The notes under the pieces are model-generated. The model searched no databases and was not told the DNA's origin. It saw only the letters and a list, made by a program, of their open reading frames with translations. Below, one piece after another: positions 55,402-64,000 of a DNA stretch of 64,000 nucleotides; positions within the stretch are counted from its first letter, which is position 1; every line of letters begins with the position of its first letter. The translations under genes were made by a program, and so were the position numbers. Location: the NCBI RefSeq assembly GCF_006716095.1, contig NZ_VFOK01000001.1, positions 2,511,375 to 2,575,374 of the forward strand. The letters run 5' to 3'. Origin of the DNA: Barrientosiimonas humi. GTDB taxonomy: Bacteria > Actinomycetota > Actinomycetes > Actinomycetales > Dermatophilaceae.

Positions 55402-55812
55402 ATGAGCTCCGCTGAGTCACCGGGCCACGCCACCCGCACCGCACCCACAACCCTGGTGGTCGACGGAGCCAACGTCGTCGGTTCGCGGCCGGACGGGTGG
55501 TGGCGCGACCGGGCCGGCGCCGCCCGCCGGCTGTTCGACCGGCTGGCTGACGCCGGACTGCCGTACGACCGGGTCACCCTGGTGCTCGAGGGCGCGGCCA
55601 AGGCGGGCGTGCCGGCCGGTGACGACGGCGCCGTCGCCGTCGTGCACGCGCCGCGCAGCGGTGACGACGAGATCGTCGAGCAGGCCCGATCGGCCGCCGC
55701 CGACGGTCCGGTGACCGTGGCGACGGCCGATCGTGAGCTGCGCGAGCGCGTACGTCAGGTTGGTGCCGAGATCCTTTCTCCTGGAAGGCTTCTCGAGCTC
55801 ACCGGTGACTGA
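55402..55812 (+). CDS. NYN-domain (PIN-like) protein
   Basis: This 136-residue protein has TLVVDGANVVGSRPDGWWRD and the later DDEIVEQARSAAADGPVTVA and TADRELRERVRQVGAEILSP. This is the PIN/NYN ribonuclease-fold core with the Asp in VVDGAN, the second cluster DDEI and the TADR loop. It may be an RNase or RNA-binding protein. The ATG overlaps a short frame; a weak ribosome site GTGGAGCAGG precedes it. Confidence 0.75.
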   Translation: MSSAESPGHATRTAPTTLVVDGANVVGSRPDGWWRDRAGAARRLFDRLADAGLPYDRVTLVLEGAAKAGVPAGDDGAVAVVHAPRSGDDEIVEQARSAAADGPVTVATADRELRERVRQVGAEILSPGRLLELTGD

Positions 55813-55821
55813 TCGGTCGGC

Positions 55822-55931
55822 TCAGCCGACGCCGTAGAGCAGCATCTGCTCGTCCGGCTTGCACGACACGTCGCCGCGCGGGCCGGGGCGCAGCAGGTAG
55901 TCGCCCGGCAGCAGCTCGCGGATGCGCTGCG
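55822..55931 (-). pseudogene. gene fragment cut by an extragenic repeat
   Basis: On the minus strand the frame RIRELLPGDYLLRPGPRGDV then SCKPDEQMLLYGVG ends in a stop at 55822 and reads as natural protein, but its upstream side is the palindromic repeat 55933-56045 without any start codon. I infer the 3' end of a gene that was displaced or truncated by the repeat. The family is not recognised. Confidence 0.4.
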
Positions 55932-55932
55932 C

Positions 55933-56045
55933 GGGTCTCGATACGGCCCGCTCGTCCCTCGCGGGCCTACTCGACCAGCTTGGGGGCCTGCTCGTCCCTC
56001 GCGGGCCCACTCGACCAGCTTGGGGGCCTACTCGACCGGCTTGGG
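55933..56045. repeat. partly duplicated palindromic repeats
   Basis: GGGTCTCGATACGGCCCGCT starts one unit; CTCGTCCCTCGCGGGCC occurs twice 51-52 bases apart, each followed by a CTACTCGACC or CACTCGACC end and AGCTTGGGGGCC. On the reverse strand GGTCGAGTAG closes the DUF501 gene (…KPVE stop). Same family as the copy at 53861-53902. Confidence 0.7.
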
Positions 56046-56564
56046 CTGGCAGCAGCCGTTGGACCACCACTGCGGCAGGGCGGCGAGCGCCTCGTCGCCG
56101 AGCGGGTTGACGCCCGGCCCGACCGCCAGCGAGTGGGCGACCAGCACGTGCAGGCACTTCACCCGGGTCGGCATGCCGCCGGCGCTGACGCCCTCGATCT
56201 CGGGCACCTCGCCGAGCTCGCCGCGCCGGCGCAGGTAGTCCTCGTGCGCGGCGGCGTAGGCCGCCGCCAGCTCCGGGTCGTGCCGCAGCCGCTCGGTCAT
56301 CTCGCGCATCATGCCCTGCGCCTCCAGGGTGCTGATCGCGCCGGTCAGCCGCGGGCAGGTGGCGTAGAACGACGTCGGGAACGGGGTGCCGTCAGGCAGT
56401 CGCGGCAGCGTGCGCACCACCGTCGGGCAGCCGCACGGGCAGCGCGCGGCGATCTCGACGATGCCGCGGGGCAGCCGGCCCAGCTGCTGCTGGACGGCGG
56501 CGACGTCGGCCGGGTCGATGCCGGGTGCGTGGCCCGGGTCGGGGGTCTGGGGTGGCGCGCTCAC
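56028..56564 (-). CDS. DUF501 domain protein
   Basis: The protein has 178 residues from the GTG at 56564, which overlaps the ftsB stop (GTGA). The DUF501 region has VAAVQQQLGRLPRGIVEIAA, CPCGCPTVV (Cys-rich loop), LPDGTPFPTSFYATCPRLTG and a GMPTRVKCLHVLVAHSLA end. In actinobacteria DUF501 follows FtsB and eno, and its function is unknown. The last residues KPVE come from an extragenic repeat. Confidence 0.82.
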   Translation of the reverse strand: MSAPPQTPDPGHAPGIDPADVAAVQQQLGRLPRGIVEIAARCPCGCPTVVRTLPRLPDGTPFPTSFYATCPRLTGAISTLEAQGMMREMTERLRHDPELAAAYAAAHEDYLRRRGELGEVPEIEGVSAGGMPTRVKCLHVLVAHSLAVGPGVNPLGDEALAALPQWWSNGCCQPKPVE

Positions 56565-57178
56565 TTGGTCTTGCTGCCCACCGTGGGCTCCTCGCCCGCC
56601 GAGACGACCGACCCCCACAGCTGGCCGTACCACGGGCGGTTCTGCCCGGCCTTGTCGTTGCGCACGCCGGTGACCTCGTCGACCTGCTGCTTGCGACCCT
56701 TGTCGTCGATCACGATGTACGCCCGCTCGCCCGGCTTGGCGAAGCCCAGCCGCTCCCGCGCCTGCTGCGCGACGTAGTTGGGGTCGTTCCACCGATTGCG
56801 TTCGCGCTGAAGGTTGTTCACGGTCTGCTGCTGCCCGGTGACCTGCTCGTTGAGGGCGTCGATCTGCGAGCGCTGCTGGAGGTAGCCGCGCAGCGTCGGG
56901 ATCAGCAGCACCGCCAGGAACACCATGAGCAGCCCCAGCGTGACCATCCGGCGCATCGACGTCGGGCGGCGCCGCTTCGGCAGCTGCCGGCCGCCCCCCG
57001 CCGACGCCGGCCGGACCGCGGGACGCGAGGTCCCGCGGCCCCCCGACGACGACGTACGTCCGCGCGGGCTGCCCGCGCCGCTCGCCCGGCCCGACGCCCG
57101 GCTCGCCGAGCCGGCCGAGGTGCTGGGGCGACGGCCCGCGGGACGCGAGCCGGACGTACGGCGGCGTTCGGTGCTCAT
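56561..57178 (-). CDS. septum formation initiator FtsB/DivIC-like protein
   Basis: This 205-residue protein has a basic Ser/Arg/Pro-rich N-terminal cytosolic tail (about residues 1-75) and one transmembrane helix (MVTLGLLMVFLAVLLIPTLR). A coiled-coil extracellular segment (SQIDALNEQVTGQQQTVNNL) and the conserved YVAQQARERLGFAKPGE follow. It is the FtsB/DivIC component of the divisome complex. Genes for eno, FtsB, DUF501 and Ppx stand together, a conserved actinobacterial arrangement. Confidence 0.88.
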   Translation of the reverse strand: MSTERRRTSGSRPAGRRPSTSAGSASRASGRASGAGSPRGRTSSSGGRGTSRPAVRPASAGGGRQLPKRRRPTSMRRMVTLGLLMVFLAVLLIPTLRGYLQQRSQIDALNEQVTGQQQTVNNLQRERNRWNDPNYVAQQARERLGFAKPGERAYIVIDDKGRKQQVDEVTGVRNDKAGQNRPWYGQLWGSVVSAGEEPTVGSKTK

Positions 57179-57191
57179 GGACCCTCCCGGC

Positions 57192-59519
<2,328 letters not shown>

Positions 59520-59523
<4 letters not shown>

Positions 59524-60074
59524 TGCGGCGGCGCCGGCTGGGCCGAGGCGGCTGCGTCGGGCCGGATCCACGGGGTCGCGGCCGGGCCGATGGCGCCGCC
59601 CTTGGCATAGCTGCCGTAGCGCGGGTTGAGCTGCACGTCGGCGGTGTTGATCAGCCGGTTGATGGCTTCCTGCCCGGCGGCGCGGCCCTGCAGCAGCTGA
59701 CCGAGCTCGCCGTTGGCGCGGGTCATGCTGATGGTGGACGGGCTGGGGTCGCGCAGGCCGTTCTGGGCGAAGGTCTGCTCGACCATCGACGGCGAGATCG
59801 TCGCGCCCTGCTGGGCCGCGATGCGGCTGATGGCCGGGCCGAGCGCGAGCAGCACCGCCGCCTGCTGGCCGCTGATCTCGCTCTGCGGGTTGATCGAGCG
59901 CAGGTCGGCGACGGCGTCCTGCACCTGGGTGGTGCTGACCGTGGTGTCGCCGTACTTCGCCGCGACGCCGCCGTCGGTGAAGACTCCGCTGGTGCCGCAC
60001 CCGGTGAGTGCGGTGGCGGTGGCGACCGCCGCGAGCGCGCCGAGGGCGCGCCGGCCCGTGCGGGAAGTGGCCAT
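59520..60074 (-). CDS. SurA N-terminal domain-like lipoprotein
   Basis: This 184-residue lipoprotein has a signal peptide ending in LTGC (Cys about residue 26), then VAAKYGDTTVSTTQVQDAVA and a helical SurA/PrsA-like chaperone segment (LALGPAISRIAAQQGATISP). The PPIase domain of full-length SurA is absent. A periplasmic or wall-side chaperone role is likely. Immediately upstream of mazG, with a 4-base overlap. Confidence 0.75.
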
Positions 60075-60113
60075 CTGGGGGATCCTCTCGTGCTGGCGTC
60101 GGCGGCCATCTTG

Positions 60114-61169
60114 TCACGCCGCCCGATCGCTCCACACGCGCGAGGGGAAGGAGCGCCGCAGCGCGGGCACGACCTCGGCCACGAACAGCTCGGCGCCGCG
60201 CCGGATCACCGGCTCGGGCACCCCCGGCACCTCCAGCGGCACGCCGGTCAGCTCGTGGCCGAACGCCTCGCGGTAGCGACCGATCTTGTCCAGCACCTCC
60301 TCGGGCGAGCCGACCAGGGCCGACCCCTGCTCGAGGAACTCCTCGAGGGTGCGGAACGGCAGCCGGTTGTGCCGGGCCCCGGGCGAGTCGAGGAAGGCCC
60401 GGAAGGCCGGTTCGTACGCCCGGCGCGCGTCCTGGGAGCGCGGCGCCACGACCAGCGCGATGAACCCGGCGCCGACCACCGCGTCGGCCGGGTCGTGCCC
60501 GTGCGCCGCGAACCGCTCGCGGTAGTGGTCGATGAGCGCGGCGTAGGTGCGCATCGGGTGAAAACCGTTGGCGGAGAACAGCGGCTCGCCGAACCGCGCG
60601 GCCAGCTCGGTCGACTCCGTCGACGAGGCCGACCCGTGCCAGACGGGGATGCCGGGTTGCTGCAGCGGGCGCGGCTGGGTGGTGGCCTCGACCAGGTCGG
60701 GGCGGAACCGCCCGCTCCAGGTCACCCGCTCCTCGCGCAGCAGGCGGCGCAGCAGCTCGTACTTCTCCCGGTTGCGTTCCCACTGCTCGTCGAGGTCGTA
60801 GCCGAACAGCGCGTTCTGCTCGGGGTCGTTGCCCTTGCCGATGATGATCTCGAGCCGGCCGCCGCTCAGCTGGTCGAGCGTCGCGTAGTCCTCGGCGACC
60901 CGCACCGGGTCCAGCAGCGACAGCACGGTCACCGTGGTGAGCAGGCGGATGCGCTCGGTCCGGGCGGCGACGTACGACAGCAGCACCGGCGGCGAGGACG
61001 AGAGGAACCGTTGCGCGTGCCGCTCCCCCACCCCGTAGGCGTCGAAGCCGAGCTGCTCGGCCCAGCGGGCCTGATCGACGACGTGCGCGAGCCGGTCACG
61101 GGGGCTGAGCTGCACCCCCGTGACCGGGTCGGGGCTGTTGTCGACCAGCGTGTAGCTGATCAGCCTCAC
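60114..61169 (-). CDS. LLM class flavin-dependent oxidoreductase
   Basis: This 351-residue bacterial luciferase-like monooxygenase has DRLAHVVDQARWAEQLGFDA and GVGERH, the typical TTVTVLSLLDPVRVAEDYAT and GRLEIIIGKGND. It is F420- or FMN-dependent; the substrate is unknown. It starts with a GTG that overlaps the stop of the next-upstream LLM gene (GTGA), so the two act together. The frame upstream of 61169 is an artefact. Confidence 0.82.
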   Translation of the reverse strand: MRLISYTLVDNSPDPVTGVQLSPRDRLAHVVDQARWAEQLGFDAYGVGERHAQRFLSSSPPVLLSYVAARTERIRLLTTVTVLSLLDPVRVAEDYATLDQLSGGRLEIIIGKGNDPEQNALFGYDLDEQWERNREKYELLRRLLREERVTWSGRFRPDLVEATTQPRPLQQPGIPVWHGSASSTESTELAARFGEPLFSANGFHPMRTYAALIDHYRERFAAHGHDPADAVVGAGFIALVVAPRSQDARRAYEPAFRAFLDSPGARHNRLPFRTLEEFLEQGSALVGSPEEVLDKIGRYREAFGHELTGVPLEVPGVPEPVIRRGAELFVAEVVPALRRSFPSRVWSDRAA

Positions 61170-62281
61170 GCGGGGACCCGCTCGCCGGCTGCGCGCTCGC
61201 GCTCGGCGACGGCCTGGCGCACCAGCGGGATGACCTGGCGGCCGAAGTCGACGGCGGTCTCGTGCAGGTCGTAGCCGCGGGCGGAGAAGATGCGCACGCC
61301 GAGGTCGTAGTAGTCCAGCAGCGCCTCGGCCACCGTCTCGGGGGTGCCGACCAGCGCGGTCGAGTTGCCGCCGCCGCCGGTCGCCCTCGACGTCGCGGTC
61401 CACAGCGCGCGGTCGTGCCGCTCCCCCGACTCGGCCGCCGCGAGCAGCCGCTGGGAGCCGGCGTTCTCCGGCGTGGACCCGTTGCGCCGCAGGCGACCGC
61501 GCGGGGAGTTGCCGACCGCGGTCAGCGCCTCGATCTCGCTCAGCGTGCTCTCCGCCTTGGCCCAGGCCAGCTCCTCGGTCGCGCCGAGGATCGGCCGGAA
61601 GGCGACCTGGATCGTCGGCAGCGGGCGGCCCGCCGCCTCGGCCGCGCGACGGATCGTCTCGATCTGCTCCCGGGTGCCGGCCAGCGGCTCGCCCCACAGG
61701 GCGAACACGTCGGCCTCGCTGGCGCCGACGTCGTACGCCGCGGGCGAGGACCCGCCGAAGCTGATCCGGGGGCGGGGCTGCTGCACGGGCTTCACGTCGG
61801 CCAGGAAGTTCTCCAGCTGGTAGTGCTCGCCGGCGAAGTCGAACGGCTCGTCGGAGGTCCACGCCTGCTTGAGGATCTGGATGAACTCGCGGGTGCGGCC
61901 GTAGCGGTCGTCCTTGGCGAGGTGGTCGCCCTCGGCGGCCTGGTCGGCGGTGCTGCCGCCGGTGATGACGTGCACCTCGACCCGGCCGTCACTGATGTGG
62001 TCGAGCGTGGCGAGCGTCTTGGCGGTCAGCGTCGGGGCCGCGGTGTTGGGCCGGTGCGCGACCACCAGCCGCAGCGAATCCGTCTGTCCCGCAAGGAAAG
62101 CCGCGACCTGGGCCGGGTCGGGCGACCCGGAGTGGTAGGCGAACAGCACCCGGTCCCAGCCGTTGTCCTCGTGCGCGCGGGCGAGCTTCGCGGCGTACCT
62201 GAGGTCGAGCGCCCCGCCGGAGCGGGCGCGGGTCTCGGTGCCGTCGTGGTTGGCGGCCATTCCCAGGAACTCAACTGGCAT
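61166..62281 (-). CDS. LLM class flavin-dependent oxidoreductase, SsuD-like
   Basis: This 371-residue protein has EFLGMAANHDGTETRARSGG, then DRVLFAYHSGSPDPAQVAAF, LATLDHISDGRVEVHVITGG and RFPDP-independent NFLADVKPVQQPRPRISFGG. Closest in motif flow to FMNH2-dependent alkanesulfonate monooxygenases. The ATG at 62281 overlaps the end of the FAD-binding gene by 11 bases. With 60114-61169 and 62271 it forms one operon, likely for sulfonate or related organosulfur use. Confidence 0.82.
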   Translation of the reverse strand: MPVEFLGMAANHDGTETRARSGGALDLRYAAKLARAHEDNGWDRVLFAYHSGSPDPAQVAAFLAGQTDSLRLVVAHRPNTAAPTLTAKTLATLDHISDGRVEVHVITGGSTADQAAEGDHLAKDDRYGRTREFIQILKQAWTSDEPFDFAGEHYQLENFLADVKPVQQPRPRISFGGSSPAAYDVGASEADVFALWGEPLAGTREQIETIRRAAEAAGRPLPTIQVAFRPILGATEELAWAKAESTLSEIEALTAVGNSPRGRLRRNGSTPENAGSQRLLAAAESGERHDRALWTATSRATGGGGNSTALVGTPETVAEALLDYYDLGVRIFSARGYDLHETAVDFGRQVIPLVRQAVAERERAAGERVPA

Positions 62282-64000
62282 GACGGTGCTCCTTCGTGAG
62301 GGTGGTGGTGTCTTCGCCGGCGCGCGCGAGCCTGCCGAGCAGGTGTCGCGCAAGCCGGTCGTTCTGCCGCAGCGCGGGGCCGTCGAAGCCGGGGCGGACG
62401 AAGCCGCCGCTGCCGACGCTGCCCGAGACCGCGGGACCGACGAGGAACCGGTCGGGGTGCGCGCTGCCGTCGGCGCGCACCGCCCGGCACTCCTCGTCGG
62501 ACGTGAGCTGGCCGGCGACGAGCCGGCCGGTGGTGGGGTCGTGCACGCCTTCGGCGCGCAGCTCGCCCGAGGCGACCAGCCGACGTACGACGGGGTCGGT
62601 GACCCGCGTGACGTCGGGTCGCGGGAGCCTCGCCTCCACGAGCGCGCGGGCCCGCACCGGGGCCGGCACCGCGGGTGAGCGTGCGACGAAGCCGCGCTCG
62701 GCGAGCTCGACCTCGACGTCGGGGCCGAGGAAGCGCACGACGCCGGCCCGGTGCAGCGCGAGCAGCTCCGCGAGGCGCCGCGGCGGGGGGCCGCTCGCGA
62801 GGTAGGAGAAGAAGCCGTGGAACTCGCGCTCGAAGCGAATCACCCTGTCGGCGCTGGAGATCCGGCCCTGCCGCGCAAGCGTCGCGAGCACGGCGTAGAT
62901 CGACAGCAGCCCGTCGAAGACGGCGCGGTCGCTGGAGCGGGAGGCGTCGGCGCGGCGGGCGATGTCGGCGCGCACGTGGGCGACGACGTCGGCCTCGAGC
63001 GCCTCTCCGGAGTCCCATGCGCGCCCGCCCAGGGGGCGGTCGAGCAGCCACAGGTCGAGCCGGTCGGCGGGGTCGGGCACCTGCCGCTCGACGGCCGCGA
63101 GCAGGGTGGGCGAGCCGGGCGGCTCGGTCGCGATCGCGCGCTCGAGGTCGCGCCACGCGCCGCGGGTGCGCTCGGGGTGCGCGCCGAACAGGCGGCGGTA
63201 GTGCAGGTCGGTGATCTCGCGCTCCACGAGCGGGCGCAGGTGCTCGTCCCAGTCGAGCGTGCCCACGTCGGGCAGCGCGTCGACGCGCAGGTGGTGCAGG
63301 GCGACCGGGCCCTGCGCGCCCACGTCGTAGCCGAGCTTGGCGCGGTAGGGCACCCCGCGCGTCGAGCCGACGTGCAGCACCGGCTCTCGGCCGCTCGGGT
63401 GGTAGGTCAGGTCGTCGCCGGTCCCGGTGAAACGCCCGCCGCGGCCCTCGCCGAGCAGGACGAACAGGTCGACGAAGGCCAGCCCCATCCCCCGCACCAG
63501 CACCGGCTCGCCCGGGCGCAGCTCGCTCAGGTCGAGGTCGGCGGTGTGCCCGGTGGGGACGTACGTCAGCCCGCGGCCGTCGGCGGCCGCCTGCCACACC
63601 CGCTCGGTCGGGCTGGGTCGCTGGGCGAGGTAGCCCTGGGCGAGCACCACCGCGTCGGCGTCGAGGGGTGGCCCGTCGGCAAGGGTCACTCGCTGGCGGC
63701 CGTCGTCGAGGTCGTCGAGGGCGACCGCCGACGTCGCGTGGTGCACGACCTCGACTCCCTCGGGGAGCCGGTCCAGCGTGCGGCGCCAGGCCCACCCCAG
63801 ATACTCCGCCTGGACGGCGCGGGGTGCGAACTCCGTTGATCTCATGGGCTGCTCGCGCTCGAACCACCCGTTCTGGTGCAGCGTCTCGCGCCCCTCGCCG
63901 ACGGCCCACTCGGCCAGCGAGGGACCGTCGTCGACCGGGCCGTCGCAGGTCACCGACGCGTCGGTGAAGATCGTGACGTCCTCGGCCAGCGAGTTCATCC
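62271..64000 (-). CDS. FAD/NAD(P)-binding protein, truncated by the window end
   Basis: At least 576 residues are present; the 5' end with the expected Rossmann GxGxxG lies beyond 64000. Visible parts include DADAVVLAQGYLAQRPSPTE, EPVLVRGMGLAFVDLFVLLG, and a C-terminal RFLVGPAVSGSVGSGGFVRP. This is the pattern of large actinobacterial FAD/NAD(P)-binding proteins that cluster with LLM oxidoreductases. It may supply reduced flavin or act in the same organosulfur pathway; this is inference from the neighbours. A start inside the window (M at 63998) is not real. Confidence 0.7.
   Translation of the reverse strand, partial: MNSLAEDVTIFTDASVTCDGPVDDGPSLAEWAVGEGRETLHQNGWFEREQPMRSTEFAPRAVQAEYLGWAWRRTLDRLPEGVEVVHHATSAVALDDLDDGRQRVTLADGPPLDADAVVLAQGYLAQRPSPTERVWQAAADGRGLTYVPTGHTADLDLSELRPGEPVLVRGMGLAFVDLFVLLGEGRGGRFTGTGDDLTYHPSGREPVLHVGSTRGVPYRAKLGYDVGAQGPVALHHLRVDALPDVGTLDWDEHLRPLVEREITDLHYRRLFGAHPERTRGAWRDLERAIATEPPGSPTLLAAVERQVPDPADRLDLWLLDRPLGGRAWDSGEALEADVVAHVRADIARRADASRSSDRAVFDGLLSIYAVLATLARQGRISSADRVIRFEREFHGFFSYLASGPPPRRLAELLALHRAGVVRFLGPDVEVELAERGFVARSPAVPAPVRARALVEARLPRPDVTRVTDPVVRRLVASGELRAEGVHDPTTGRLVAGQLTSDEECRAVRADGSAHPDRFLVGPAVSGSVGSGGFVRPGFDGPALRQNDRLARHLLGRLARAGEDTTTLTKEHRHAS

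Overview
The window is a high-GC actinobacterial chromosome segment (Actinomycetota). The evidence is a fused LysX of MprF/LysRS type, a DUF4185 lipoprotein, the mazG-eno-ftsB-DUF501-ppx order, actinobacterial rRNA and many GTG starts. The genus cannot be fixed from the sequence alone; a Micrococcales/Propionibacteriales-like organism is a reasonable guess.

Left chromosomal part (1-21.4 kb): a truncated CBS-domain gene, a DUF4185 lipoprotein, a transglutaminase-like protein, a ferritin and a phosphoribosyltransferase. These are followed by the large lysX gene, one complete rRNA operon on the minus strand (16S at 12.3-10.7 kb, 23S, 5S; no tRNA in the spacer), cystathionine beta-synthase, an SGNH hydrolase, a thiolase behind a perfect palindromic operator-like site, a Bax-inhibitor-1 protein and several small membrane proteins.

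Accessory part (about 21.4-53.8 kb): an integrated mobile element. Its right end holds a compact, co-directional transfer and control module (44.1-53.8 kb): small membrane proteins, a VirD4/TraD-like ATPase, a replication-relaxation protein, an MT-A70 methylase, two ArdA-like antirestriction genes in tandem, an RHH protein, a cI/ImmR-like repressor, an ImmA-like metallopeptidase and a large serine recombinase whose 3' end runs into a tRNA-Leu(UAA) gene. Two near-identical dyads (core GTCCGCATTTGYGGAC) lie at the transfer promoter and at the repressor's own apparently leaderless promoter, which suggests an ICEBs1-like switch. No VirB4-type ATPase or classical relaxase is visible.

The cargo (22-44 kb) is a mixture of defence-like and unknown genes. 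There is a PLD-like protein and an overlapping minus-strand operon of DUF6414-like protein, Clp-type AAA+ ATPase, OLD/TOPRIM nuclease (GajA-like) and UvrD-like helicase (GajB-like), i.e. a Gabija pair with two extra coupled genes. There is also an operon of seven very small proteins (zinc ribbon, coiled coils, one double-spanning membrane protein), a cluster with DUF6308, ATP-grasp, PD-(D/E)XK-like and DUF6338 proteins, and two unusual membrane-protein loci. The left edge contains decayed genes, one similar to a transfer-module protein at the right end, so the region may have grown by accretion of related elements.

Right chromosomal part (53.8-64 kb): tRNA-Leu, ppx/gppA, a monooxygenase, a NYN-domain protein, DUF501, ftsB-like, eno, mazG, a SurA-like lipoprotein, two LLM flavin oxidoreductases and a truncated FAD/NAD(P)-binding protein. 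Copies of an actinobacterial palindromic repeat supply the last codons and stop of both ppx and the DUF501 gene.
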